Assembly (NCBI GenBank): GCA_013399875.1
Contig: VXAZ01006360.1
Span: 558,001-622,000 of the forward strand
Reading direction: 5' to 3'
From: Gymnorhina tibicen
Taxonomy: Eukaryota > Chordata > Aves > Passeriformes > Artamidae
Length of the DNA stretch: 64,000 nucleotides
The notes beneath the pieces are model-generated. The model was not told the DNA's origin, did no database searches, and saw only the letters and a list, made by a program, of their open reading frames with translations. Of this stretch, positions 1 through 12,500 are shown one piece after another. A program made the translations under genes and the position numbers. Numbering within the stretch: the first letter of the stretch is position 1; the number at the start of each line of letters is the position of its first letter.

Positions 1-626
1 TCTGTACATCTCTGTTAATATGTAAAACACGGAGCAGCCTGTACAGCCTACATTACATGTAGCAGTTAGAGTAGGGATGTTTTCTCCATGTGTTGCCTAT
101 GGCACTGAAAACACTGCTATTACTACAACACCCAAGCAGTAATGCAGATTACTCGTCCTCAGTGATTCTAATAAATGAAAGAGAAATAGCAGAATTCCCT
201 GAAAAAAACCTTTCAGGGATCTTGCTGCCTTTCTTGCTTGCCTCTGAACTCATTTGGGCATATATTTGGGCAAGGGTATATCCTTTATCTGATTCATGGG
301 AGCCTAGAGAGCTGTTCAGAAAGAATGAAAATAGCTAACAAAGTGAAACAAATGTTCTTAGTAATCTGAAGAAAAATAAAAGTAAGAAGGAAAGTGCTGG
401 TCAGGGAAGGCTTTCCATGACAGGAAGGGGTAGGGGATAGAGATTATTTTTACAGAAAAAAAAGGAAATAGGAACTAGATGTTGAGACCAGTGCTTTACT
501 GTTTGGTTGCTTTTTTTTTACAAAAAACATTCTGAATTCTCCATCCTTGCAAAGAAACAATTGATTTTTCCAAGATATTAAGCTGGGAAATTACTAGGAT
601 GATTGCTACCATAATGCTTCTATGCT
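1..626. other. Intergenic, no gene seen
   Basis: AT-rich unique-looking DNA ahead of the first LTR. The open frames here are short, lack splice context and have no recognisable protein character. I see no repeat or RNA gene in it. Confidence 0.6.
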
Positions 627-1233
627 TGTCCTGGGTTACAGTGTATTCTATTACCATGAGCTCTTGAAACCAGGTGTAGCGAAGTTCCTTGCCTCCTCCC
701 TCCGGACTATCTCCTGTTAATGGGCCATCAGTGCCTTGCCCCATGACTCACCATCCCATTGTGAGATGCTCCGCCCAGGGGGAAGGAGCCAAGCATTCCC
801 ACCTGGATAAAATCTGGGGTCTGGAACAGCCACAAGCAGTGTTACCTACTGTGATCCCAGAGGACAAGAGCTACACAACCACCACTGGGCTTTTTCTGAG
901 GATGATCAGACCTTTTTCTACAGGATCATGGCTCCAACAGAACCACTTCAAAGAGAATTGCAGCTATCACTGAATCGGACTCTTACCACCACCCTGCCTG
1001 GCAGGGTGCCAGGCTGTACCCCTGACTCTGTCAGGTTAAACCAGTGTCTCTGTATTATTGCTTTGACATATATATATATATTAGTAAAAATTGTTATTCC
1101 TATTCCTCGTATCTTTGCCTGAAAGCCCCTTAATTTCAAATTTATAATAATTTGGAGGGAAGGGGGTTGCATTTTCCATTCCAAGGGGGGCTCCTACCTT
1201 CCTTAGCAGACACCTTTCTTTCAAACCAAGACA
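627..1233 (+). mobile_element. Solo LTR of an avian endogenous retrovirus
   Basis: The segment opens with TGTCCTGGGTTACAG and closes with TTTCAAACCAAGACA, so it has the TG...CA ends of an LTR. The 3' part (about 1110-1233), which reads 'gcctgaaagccccttaa' and then 'aatttggagggaaggg', matches from memory a family of LTRs that is abundant in bird genomes, probably class III (ERVL-like). A TATA-like gataaaat lies at about 806-813. No second copy and no gag, pol or env frame follows, so this is a solo LTR left by recombination. A short TA microsatellite lies inside at about 1068-1082. The flanks (atgct on the left, gtact on the right) do not form a clean target-site duplication, so either the 5' boundary or the age is uncertain. 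An alternative 5' boundary is the TGTAGC at 675. Confidence 0.75.
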
Positions 1234-2164
1234 GTACTGTAGAAGCTTCTACAATGCTACTATAATATCTTGTGCTCTGATGAGATATCACTCTGTAATT
1301 ACAGTCCACAAAAATGAGGCATGTTTCATAAACCATTTCAGAAGTTTAATTCTGAACTTACAAACTGCCTTTCTTTTTGTACATACAGCACAGCTCAAGT
1401 TCACACAAACCAGCAGCAAGCTTCTCACACCTTTCATCTATGGCCACTTCCTTGTCCTTCAGGCCAGTGAGTCCTTCCGCAGCGGTATCTCTTACAGGAC
1501 AAGTCACAGGGCTCCACATCTCTCTCAGCAAGCACTGCCCACCAGCACTGGAGCATAGGGAGCTTTTGGTCCAGTCCTTGAGTGAGTTTGGCTTGTTCAG
1601 AGCAAACTCCTAAATGCCTGTAGGACCTCCTCAAGCTGCCTTTGTGAGGATGATTATGCCAAGTGTGCCTAATTTTGGACACTGCAGTTTGTTAAAACTA
1701 GGATTCAGGATACTCACATTCACATGAAACTTATAAAATGTCTTTCCTGAGCTCTGTGGGAGGTACATATCCTAGGCACTTATTCACAGCAACACTGCAT
1801 CTTTCATTCACAGACAGCGTCTCCAAATTACCTGACTTTTGTCAGGTCGTGGGTATTTAACCAGAGAAGTGAAGAAGACTGATTTCAAGACAAGCATATA
1901 TTTAAAGCCTAATTACCAGGTGCGCCTCATATTTGCAACATATCTGCAATAACATCTCCGAAAATTGGCCAGCGCTCATGTTTTTAACAGAACACCACCC
2001 AGTATTAAGTCAAAAACCTTAATAAATCTAAATATATTACAGTACTTTTATCAGCTAACACTATATAAATTCCTCAAGCATGAAATCAGGCTTGCTTTAC
2101 AATAACTCATTTTCACTAAACTATATTGATGGCAATAATTATATTTGTATATGTCAGTTCCTTT

Positions 2165-2310
2165 GAAGCCCCATGTCATTTTTCTGTCATTTTGCCTGCA
2201 ACTGATGTAAGCTAACAAACCTGTAATTAGTGGCTCATCACACCCTGTGAAATCTGGCACAGACTCCGTATTTTCCCAGTCTTCTGGAATTTTCTGGTTC
2301 CAAGGTGTTT
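2165..2310 (-). mobile_element. Decayed CR1/L3-type LINE reverse-transcriptase relic
   Basis: On the minus strand the sequence reads IPEDW followed by a Pro-x-Phe at the same spacing as the CR1 reverse transcriptase, where the usual form is VPxDW then P-I-F. Further on, at the position of the CR1 'NYRPVSLTS' block, the DNA reads 'aattacaggtttgttagc' then 'ttacatcag', close to the CR1 'aactacaggccagtcagc' and 'ctgacatca'. The frame is degraded and flanked by nothing CR1-like that I can follow, so it is an old internal fragment. The match is by eye and from memory of the family. Confidence 0.55.
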
Positions 2311-4391
2311 TCTGAACATCTTTAACTGCTGATACATTGAAAGTTGTGTACAATTCTGCCAGAATACAAGCACACCTTGCTCTATTCTGAAGAAAATATA
2401 TTTTTTAAAAAATATTTCTGCCTCTTCTGCATCACTGATACTGGTTTTATTTGCTTTTTCTAGTGATGGGCCTAAACCATCGTCATTGTTTCTAGTAATT
2501 GAATGATTTCATATTATCCTTGGCTGTCATTTGCAGATTTTTACTTATTTTCAGCACATGACAACTTCGTACTTTTATGGATTGTTCTTTTTTTTCCCCT
2601 ATAGAAGTTACGTCTTTTTCAACAACTGATTTCCTTCTGCCACCGAATCATGACTGATATTTAGTCTCTCATTGGAAAGGGGAAAATGTGACACTTTTCC
2701 ATCTGAATAAATGTATCTGAAATAAATTTCTATGTTTATTTTCATTTTTCTACTTCTATTTCATTTCCCATACACTGTTTTCTTAATTTACCCTGCTTCA
2801 GGAATTTAATTTTCAGGATAACCAGTACACATACACTACTGGTGGCCTGTGTGCAGTGCTTGCCCATATTGAGCATAGTCAGATCATGGTCAGTGACCCT
2901 GAGGCATCCAAAGCTTTCCATTGTAGCCATTAATTATTTTTTATGAACAGAGACTGTAATGTAAATCCTGAGCCAACAGCTAAATTAAAGTCATAGAGAT
3001 TCTATGAATTCCAGGAGTTCCTACCTTTTGAATATCTGGTTTTCACAGCAAACCTGCATGTTCTTTTAAAGTAATGCCATGGGAAGAAGGTAGGAATGCA
3101 GAGAAATTTTTTGCCTATTCTTCCTTTTTTTAAAACACCTGAAAATACTGATTCCCTCCCCCGTGATTTTGGGAATGGTCAGCACCAGGGCCGGAGCTGA
3201 CTGGCTCAGCAAGTGCCAGGGGACTGTAGGATGTTGCAGAGTGTTTTGCTGCTAATTGTGTTCTCAGTGGCCCTGTCCCTGAGAAGACAGGCAAGAGTCA
3301 AATCTATCTGTGGATTGATCAAATTCTATGGCCCCCTCATGGATTTCCCCTTGGCTTTGCAGGGATTGTGTATAAACAGCCACGTTTTCCTCCCAGCCCT
3401 TCTCAAATTTGACCTCTTTTGCTCCCAGCCTTTCCAGACTGATCTTTTCCCATTCCTGGCTTCTCATTCCCAGTCCCAGCCTCCTACATTTTCTCACCCA
3501 GCCCAAATCTCCGCTCACTATCCCATTCTACTCTTGCTCTATCCTAGTCCAAAATTGCTCACATGTGTCCAAGCTCTAGCTCTGATTTTTAAACCGAACT
3601 TATCTCTCTTTACTACCACCTGCCAGAAAAAGAGGGACATTAAGAGGCCAGGAAAAACAGAACCCAAGGCCATGACAGCCCAGAGCTGCAATTACACAGT
3701 CCAGAAGGACTGGTGTCCAGCTCAGACAGACTTTCAAGGTATTTAGCACACAGCTGCAGCAGAGATTTACAAAACGTGCTAGCTGCATTTTTTCCCCTAA
3801 AAGGTCTACAATTTGGCCCTATTTGGGTTCATTTTTCTGGAGATACAAAGTATACAAAACTCATCTACAGTTGGTTTCATGTCCCTCCTATAAGCATAGG
3901 GACCAATTGGAGTTTCCAAATGAAAGACAGAAATTAGCATCGTAAAATAATACATATTTTCTAGCCACATTCTTGGAAGGAACTGAACTATTTTATTTAT
4001 GCACTTAAATTTCAGCTAAATGAGCAGATGCCCAGCAGGGAAACTTTTATTCCCTATTGTTACCATTTGGAAAAGTTATAAGCATAGAGAACAGGAGCTC
4101 ATCATGGAAAGAATTGGACAAACAATAGATGGTGCCACTATTAATACAAATATTTTTATTTTTAGATTTCCTATAAAATCGTCATTAAGTATGCAAAGAA
4201 TTTGGTATACTGTTCTCCACTGCAGTTACATGAACATTTGACTGAAACCTCTGGGGAATCGATGAGAGCTAATAGCACCAATAAAATGCAAACCAACTGC
4301 TGAGATGGATACAAGTTGAGGAGATTTTGGAGGCAGCTTTATAACAACAAATAGGATGTTATGAAATGGGACCTACTGGTTAAAAAATATT

Positions 4392-4407
4392 GGGGGGGGG
4401 GGGGGGN
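4392..4407. repeat. Poly-G run ending in the only ambiguous base
   Basis: Fifteen consecutive G residues are followed by a single N at 4407 and then by seven A. It is the only non-ACGT symbol in the window and probably marks where reads failed at the homopolymer. The true length is unknown. Confidence 0.95.
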
Positions 4408-4959
4408 AAAAAATGTACCAGAAAGCTAAGGGAAGTAAAGCCTCAGTAACTATTAGTTGAGTTTATGTGTCCCTCCCCACTACAGTAACCAAGAATCTAT
4501 TTTGAATGCGTATCAGAAAACAAATAACAATGAGAATACTATAAGGTTATGAACAAAAAGATAAACAGGGAATAAGAGATAAGAGAAACTTGTAGAAATT
4601 ATCAACTTGGGACAGTGCATTGTATCCTAAGATTTATATTAATTACACAGGTGAACAGACAGCAGTGAGAAGAGAAGTGATGGAAAGTCCCCTTTCTGTG
4701 GTCCAGTAATAACTAAATAATAAGAGCATTAAGATAGCAAATGTGCACTGATACCGTTCTCTTGTGTGCTCAAGTGCATCAGAGCTGGGATCCTTCAGCC
4801 AACTGAGAATTGCACCAGGCATGGCCAAGTGCAGCCTTCACCTCATGTTGTGCAGACTTAACAGGTTACTCTTGTCCTGGTTTTGGTTATTATATTTAGC
4901 TGTCTTAGAAATTCAGCTACCTTTTGCCATTTGCCTCGCACCATAATACATGAGTTCTT

Positions 4960-5172
4960 GGTAGCAACCCAGTGAGGTTGGAAAGTCTCATTTAGTAGAC
5001 AAGAATCTGGAAGAGCAAGACCAAGATATTGCAGTAGGAGGCCTTAAGCAGGAATTAGGCAATCATTTCTATATTTTGTTCCCTTTGACCTGAAATTACT
5101 TGCCCAAAGACACAGAATAAGTGTCAGAATCCAAGTCTAGAACGTCCTACCCTAAGGCTGTAGTGACCATCT
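4960..5172 (+). mobile_element. Possible MIR-like (CORE-SINE) relic
   Basis: Three blocks fall in the order of the MIR consensus: a 'caacccagtgaggttgg' block, a 'tctcatttagtagacaagaa' block, and 'cttgcccaaagacacag' followed by 'aataagtgtcagaatccaag'. The consensus counterparts are 'CAACCCTATGAGGTAGG', 'CCCATTTTACAGATGAGGAA' and 'CTTGCCCAAGGTCACACAG', then 'CTAGTAAGTGGCAGAGCC'. The middle carries an insertion and divergence is high. Old MIR-type SINEs are known at low density in birds. Recognition is from memory and by eye. Confidence 0.4.
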
Positions 5173-8100
5173 TCCCTTAAAGCATAGGCAGTTAGTGGCA
5201 TCCTGACACTGCATTTCCACATTGAATGACAGTATTTGAGAGTGTTCAGCTTCAGGAATATTTGAGAAGAAACCTCTTATGAGAGTGTTGATTTGTTAAA
5301 ACCAAAATCTTTTCCTTGGAAAAGGAAAAAAAGGAGCACGGTAAGAAAATTTGCAGTGTAGACCTACCCAAGGATCAAAGTCATTTGGCCTGGGATGGCT
5401 GCTGCTGTAGCCAGGTGATTGCGGGCACCTCAGCTGTTTTTGGCACTTCAGCACTTCTATTCAAGGTCAGTTCAGTGCATCTGCATTGCACTTAGGGCTC
5501 TGAATGCAGCATAGGCATATGCTCCAAAAGTGGGTCATAGCTTTCAAGATGATGAAAGCTAAATCATACAGCAATTATGCTCAGGATCTAATCTGTTGTG
5601 CTAAGACTCTTAGTGCACTTTGACTCTTAAAACAAGAACATTTAAGTAGACTGTGCAATACTAGTTCAAAGAGATTTGTGCTTTATCTAGTCCCAGTGCA
5701 ATTATTTTTAGTAAAACTTTAGGAAACCATTCAATCTGCAGCTATTAGCAGAAGCCAAGTGTCTAGTTTGGAAAAAAATAATACTAACTGGGGGCAAGTC
5801 TGTGGTGGTACTCCGTTTTGCTGAACATGTCTCTACAGATCAGACCCCTGCAGAGCTGCTGCTTACCTGGATTGCAAGACAAGCCCTAGTGTCAGGCGCT
5901 GCTCATCCACTACCTGGCTACCCCAGTGACACAAAGATGTGAGAGTCCACAACATCCCTCCCTGCAATGACAACTCCTTTCTCACTAGATTTCCACCTTC
6001 AGAACTCCCAAGGCAGGTGACATCCCACCTGTGCCAGCAGGGTGGACGTCTGTGAGCTGAACACCTTCTGCAGAAAAGAGAGGCCAGAGAGGTGGGCTTT
6101 TAACACAACAGAACTGCAGGGCACAGTTTATAACATAACAGCAGGGAGACATTTAGGGACACCAGTTTAGCTCTGAGTCATTACTGCCAAATCACGTGGA
6201 AACAATGTTTAACACTTCTGTTTCCATAATATATAATTCCACTGTCTGGGCCTTTTACCAGTAATGTAGGTTATGAATAAGATAGATTCAGAACAACAGA
6301 AATGTGAGCCTTGTTACTTTTTAACCGACACGGGAACACAGCATTTAATTCCTCAATGAAAATGACTCAGAGACTGTTTGTTTCCAACAAGGCACCTTAA
6401 AAGATGTAATAAAAATAGGTGTTCCGACATTCAGTACCTTGCAAAAGCTGGGTTATGTTCATGCTTCGATATAGCTGAATGCATTAGAATTTGAAAATTA
6501 TGACACAAATATGTCAATTTAAAAGCAGTTATCTTCTATCATCCTTTGAATGCTTGAGGTTTTTTTAATTAGTGCTGTTATTACAAAATTATGAGATGTG
6601 ACTGATTGGGCTCTTCTTTACACATTGCTACTGATAAAAATTTCCTTAAAATAATAGGTGTCAGATGCTTTGAGAAAAATACACAATTTTTGTTTGCCTC
6701 CAGTGGAACTGTGGTTAGCACAAGAAAGAAATAGACAGAAGAAAGAATGTTCATGCTGCTATTGGCCAGAATCAACAATACTGCTTCCAGCTCTGAGACC
6801 TAGAACATCATTTCCATATTCCTCTCTATCCAAAAGACAACTGTGGTTCAATAGCCCTCACTAATGAAGAACGTAATTCCTTTATTTTTTAGGACAGCAG
6901 CCAGTAGTATGGGGAAAGGCCATAAAAGTGTTATTTTCATTATAGCAAATTTTTCAAGGTCCAAGACAGCCATAAACTTGCTTTTTGTGATGATCTCCAT
7001 ATTGCATAAGGATACTAGCTTAAGATATAAGCTAAAGGCATTCCAGAAGAAATGGTCTCTGTAGTTCATGGATCACTGAACTCTTAAGTGTAGCAAACAT
7101 TCATGGTACATAAAATACCTCTGCACCAGGATCAGATGCAAGCTTTAAGGAAGTTATAAATTTAAGAAGAGCTAAAGGGCTTAGGTAAGAAGTAGACGTT
7201 TTGGTGAGATTCCACTACAGTACAATGCATCTATGGAGAATTTGCCACACACCACATGAATCAAGTACTGCCAGAGCAGAGCAGCTTCAAGTCCTTCTGC
7301 CTTCCTACACCTTGCAGTTGCATACAACTCTCTAAATCCTTATCTTTCTTACACCAATACTTTGCATGTCTCCAACGTGTGGCAACAGATTGGTGTTTTA
7401 TTATATTTGGAGTGCTGTAATGCAGGTCACCTGGAAGGAAAGCAGGACACTCTGCCCTCTGCAGAGCTGAGCATGATCCATGGTGCACATCTTATCCCCT
7501 GGGGATTAGGGTGCTTAGGACAGCTCTCAAGGCAGGAGCTACAGGACTGAGAAGCAAATAAGGTGTTCTTGGGAGGAAGGGGCCTGTCCACCTTCAGCTT
7601 TAGAGCAACTATTGTAGGGCTCTATCAATACTGGCAGTGACTGAAGCTTAATGATGTTTTCCAAAATCATTCCCCCAGCTATTCCTCATCTACAGCTTCT
7701 CAAGGCTCATTTGATAGCTCATGAGGAGGAAGAGAATCAAACCAACCCTTAGGTAGATGTAGCATGATATGATCTGCCTCTATGTTTAACACAAGTTACA
7801 GCAAACATCACCAAGGGACAGGGGAATTCTGGTAACTTTCCAGCCTTAAAAGTCTGTAATGTTTGCTTTTAGCTGCAGTGCTGAAAAGAGCCATTACAAT
7901 GACAGAGTGACTTGAAGAGCAGCTCCTTATAGTGTCAGTGACAGCTTACTCGGTCCTATTTATTCTGCCTTCCCCCCAAAGTTATCAATGCAGCCATGCA
8001 GTGAGCCACTCAGGGAAATAGACTGGCGTTTATAGTTTGGTGGGGTTTACCTTTTGTTTTTGAGGTGAGGAAGTCAGACTGGGTGTTTGGACTGGAAGAG

Positions 8101-9454
8101 AAGATAGGAAAAATTGTTTACGGAAGAACAAAGAGCTAGCAGGCTGGGTGAGAGGGCAGCTGCTGGCTTAACACTTCCACACGTGTCAATGCCACATGAG
8201 AGATCAGAATTGCTTGCTGGAATATCTAGCAGCTCCTCTAACAGATTCATTTTATGTGCAGAGTTTGGAATTTATTTTAATCTGGATTTTTATAGCACAT
8301 TAAAATCTCCAAATGAGTGGTTAAACTGCCTTATCTTAGCGTTAAATATACAGGACACAAAGAAGAAGAGGAACAGTCTGTTTTGATTAACAACTAATTT
8401 GATATTTCTTGGACCAAAGGCATCGATCTGTAGCAAATGTTGCTGCATTTATAATTCATAAGCACAGGGAGTGCCAAGTCCCACTACGAGGACAGAGGTA
8501 AGATTAATTAGGTGCCTTTGCTGTAAGTTTCCATATGGTACCATGTTTTGTTTAGGTTGTTTTCTGGTAAGTTTATTCTTTACTCTGAATTTTTTGGTTT
8601 GCTGTGTACACTTGTGCCATAAGGAAATTACTTATGTATTTCATCTTAACCCTTTGTAACCTATTTGTATTCCTGACCATCAGCTCAGGTGTATCTAATT
8701 CTTAGTTTTCTCTTTGGCATCAATTTTCCAAGCAATTTCCAGTTTTTATTTTCAAATAGAAATGACCCTGCTTAGAATAGCTTCAGCTGGCTGAATTTTG
8801 GCTAAAGACTACCTCTGCCTGAACACTGCCCTGCAAACATTTGCTAGCACACAGGAGGAAGCATCACCATCCTTGCAGCAAGGATGCCTAACATAGACCA
8901 TGAAAGGCTTTCTGATATTTGTTCACCCATTGTTGTTTGTTTTTTTAAAAAATGCAGTACGTAACAAAAGGCACCAGTTGCTTTGTTTTATTGAAACATT
9001 TCTGAACTCTAGTAGGTTTACAATTACACATGAGAGCTGCTGCCAGCCAGCAGCTCTAGCTTTCCCCCAGGGCCTTGTGCCTGTGGCAGGAGCAGCCCTG
9101 CAAGAGCTCCCGCAGCACACAGTGGTGCTGGAGGGGGTGAGTAGTGATGCCTGGTGTCATGGCTACACTTCAGCCTCTGGGCTCTCCCTCCAGAAGATTT
9201 GTTGCCAGGCTCCAGCATGTTCCCAGCTCCAAGCACCAAGATCACTTCCAGCAGCAAGCTCTCCCTTGTAGGCAATGATTAGCTGGGAAATCAATGGTGG
9301 TTCCTTTGGCAGTTCCTTGGCACTGCCAAAAAGAGGATCTTGTACTGTATGTTTTGCATACATATACATACGTTATATTATGTTTATATATAATTTATAT
9401 ATTCCATAGCAATAAGGACTCAGAACTGAGAAACTTGAGCTGTAACTTGATCAA

Positions 9455-9512
9455 AATTTCTGGACTCAGTGGTCTTAGAGGTCTTTTTCAATCTAAACAA
9501 TTCTATGATTAA
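9455..9512 (+). mobile_element. CR1 LINE 3'-end fragment
   Basis: The sequence reads 'ctggactcagtggtcttag' then 'aggtctttttcaatc', then 'caattctatgatt'. This is the decayed CR1 tail, normally 'tggactagatgatcttnaagg' then 'tcccttccaacc' then 'attctatgattctatga'. Only the last 60 bases or so survive. Confidence 0.7.
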
Positions 9513-12500
9513 AAAAACCCTCAATTTTTCTCAAGCTGCATTTTGAACTTAATTTATTATCTTTTTTTAATTAAATCTTTTTTGAACATGAAATGGAAAC
9601 AGGACTGAAAACCAATATCTATTATATTGGTTCAAAGTCATGGTTCGGTGAAGAATGATGTGGTATGACAGATAATTTTGCCTTTTCCTTGCCCTTTGCC
9701 CTGCCTCTTTAAGTCAACCACAAGTTAATTCAACAAGCTGAGATGTACTGATCTGCTTATTAAATCATTATAAGCTCATGTTGAAACAATTTCAGCCACA
9801 GCTAAAGCTGAATCAAGAGTTCACACGTAAATTTTGCAGGCTGCTATGGGAACATATCATTATCTGCTCGACAAACACATACTAAGTGAGAATGTGCCGT
9901 GATATTATTATGCCTCTATGAAATGGACTACCCAGATGTAGGATACATAAAGGGCTCCCTTCACTTCCACTAAGTGAACTCTACTGGTCTCCATGAATTT
10001 ACATAACCATAGATATAAACTAAACTGGATCTATAACCATGGCAGGCAGAGTGGGTCCGTTGGCTACAACAGGTCATGTCCCAACTCAATCACTGAAAGC
10101 TGCTTTTCTGACAGCCTGCATTGCTCATCATTACTTCTTCACCCTCTAAAACGACACCATTGAAATGGGCAAGTTGAGAGACCACTGAGAACATACTCCA
10201 GTCTACAAGATACAGTGAAAAATGATATAAAGAAATGCCAGATCAAAAAATACAAAGTCCAACTCTGTCTTTTAAATCATGGTGCTTTACTTAGAGACTG
10301 GCTTCTTTTGTAATAAAACATTCCTAAAGTTCACTCCTCAAGAGCTTCTTTTTTTCCCTACTGTTAGCTGCATATGGGCTATAGCTCAAAGATTTGGGTC
10401 TTTATTTATGTTCATCAGTGGCAAAACAACACAGATCTAATATCTAATATTAGCAAATTAAGATCTGCTTGTTGAAACCCCCTAAATTTTGCAAGCTACT
10501 GCAGAACCATATTCTTGTCTTCTTAGCAAGCCCAAAGAAAGTGGAAATTGGGCCACTGATAGAGTCCAGATACAGTATACAAAGGTTGGGCCATCTCATA
10601 TTGCATCATTATGTATCCAAGAGACAGAACCAGAGGAGTCGCAGAGGTCTAAAACTGGCCTTTGTTACCCAAACCCAGAGCAGCAATGCTGGACACAACT
10701 GGTCAATTCCAACTCATTCTGGGAGGATCCCGGCCTATAAAGAGGCTGTCTGCAATGTCAGAATTTCCTTGGCTGATTGAAGTGCTGCATCTCCACATGA
10801 GCAGCAGCAGCAATTTTCGCTGTGCTGAACAGGTGCTGAAGAACACCTACCATCCTGGAGTAGGGACTTCTTCCGAGCTCTATGAGCAGCTGGGTTGGGA
10901 AGTCCTCATTTCACTGTTGCTGGCATGAGCTTGCGGGGCAGCCTTTCATGTTAAATGTAATGAGATGCTCATTTCTTTAAAACCTGGCAGAGTACTTCAG
11001 GTCCTTCATTGAACTGGACCCTGAGTGACCATTCTCCTCATTGCACTTGCTCTTCACTTTCTCAGCCTGGTGCATATGCCAGACAGATAAACTGCCCATA
11101 AGATTGTTCTCTAACATAATTTAGACAAAGCTAGTTTCAGTAGCTTAAAAAATACCATAAATAGGCCTTTGCTATTAAAGCCTGACACACTTAAACTGAA
11201 AGAGGATTGATTGGGAGTGAATGTACAAGCAAACAAACCATCTGTCAAGAGATAGCAGGGACATGGCAGGGACACAGAAGCAGACAGAAGTCTCTGTTTA
11301 CACCAAAAGCAAGGCAGAAGCTTTTAATGGGTCTTTGTTGCAAAACTAAGGCCGCATATACCTCTTCCCCTGAGAGTGTGCGAGAGACTGGGGACAAATC
11401 AATGTCATCTAACCTGACATCTTTATGGAGAAATGTCTATATCTGAAATGGCATCTCTATAAGCAAGGGAGAAAATAAGACATTTCTAAGACACAGATGA
11501 TATAATTTTATATGCTACCATCTGCTTCGTCCCAATTCTCTCTCTGTCTCTGTCTCTCACCATCCTTTTAGCTCTGCCTAGCAGGGTAGCCAGAGCTTCA
11601 CATTTTCCCTGCTTGCATATAGGGCACCAATATTGACCAGGGAAAGAACATGAAATACATCCTGAAACAGCTTCCTTATACCTGCTGCCTATCAGAAAGG
11701 TCCAAGTATTTATTGGTAGCTTCCACCTATCCCACCTCACCATTCTTGTAGTCCTACATCCCTTCACCCTCCGCAGTTTTTTATCTTGATGGATTCTGCC
11801 TCTTGCGCACCCACTGATGTTTAGTGAGAACCAGCAGTGTTTTCAACAGTCACTCACAACCTGGTTTTCCACTTTTAAGGGTGTCTGTTATCACCCCCTT
11901 TCTAGATTATCCCCCCACACACCTTACCTTTCTATTGCCTATCTTGAGCAGTGTATTGATGAAATTGCAAGTAAATGTCTTGCCTTTGCCTGTTAGGCTC
12001 AACATATCTGTTCAGGGTCACTTGTAAATGAGAAAAGAAATAATATGAGTTTGGTGCTCTATGAAGACCAAGGCACTGCCAGGCTGTTCCTAAAATGGCC
12101 TGGAAAAATGCATGTGTGAACACGTATTAAGAGCTTAGTGTATTGCTGTCCCTATTTTGGTTCACTCTTCTACCTGCTAATTAATTTTAAGAGCCCATTA
12201 GGGAACTCACAAAGCCCAAAAAGAGCCTGATTTTCCTGTCACCTGATACACTTGTCTCAATATCTGCTTTGCTCTACAAACCCTCCCCAGCCCCTGCCCC
12301 AATGGGGGCACCCACACACCCAGCAACTCTGCAATATTTTTACCCCAATAGGAAACCTACATCCTGTCAAGCCTGCAGCACCCAGCTCATACCCACGGCT
12401 CTTGGGGCTCTGCACTCTCTGCCCCAGAGGTGGTGAAGGGAGAAGAAGGCAATCACAGCTTTACAGCTAGCTGCTCCCCCTTCCAAGCTGAGGAAAGCAT

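Larger units (their letters stand above)
1234..9454. other. Gene-poor intergenic stretch
   Basis: I find no coding gene in about 8 kb apart from the relics listed separately at 2.2 kb, 4.39 kb and 5.0 kb. The longest frame (3213-3746, plus, 177 codons) lies in a pyrimidine-rich tract and looks like chance. Composition is AT-rich with few CpG. No LTR or long CR1 copy is recognisable here. Confidence 0.55.

Noticed and set aside
3213..3746. 177-codon plus-strand frame with a hydrophobic start (MLQSVLLLIVF...)
   Set aside because: It sits in a pyrimidine-rich tract that yields Leu/Ser/Pro-rich translations by composition. There is no splice context, no family resemblance, and its continuation is low complexity.
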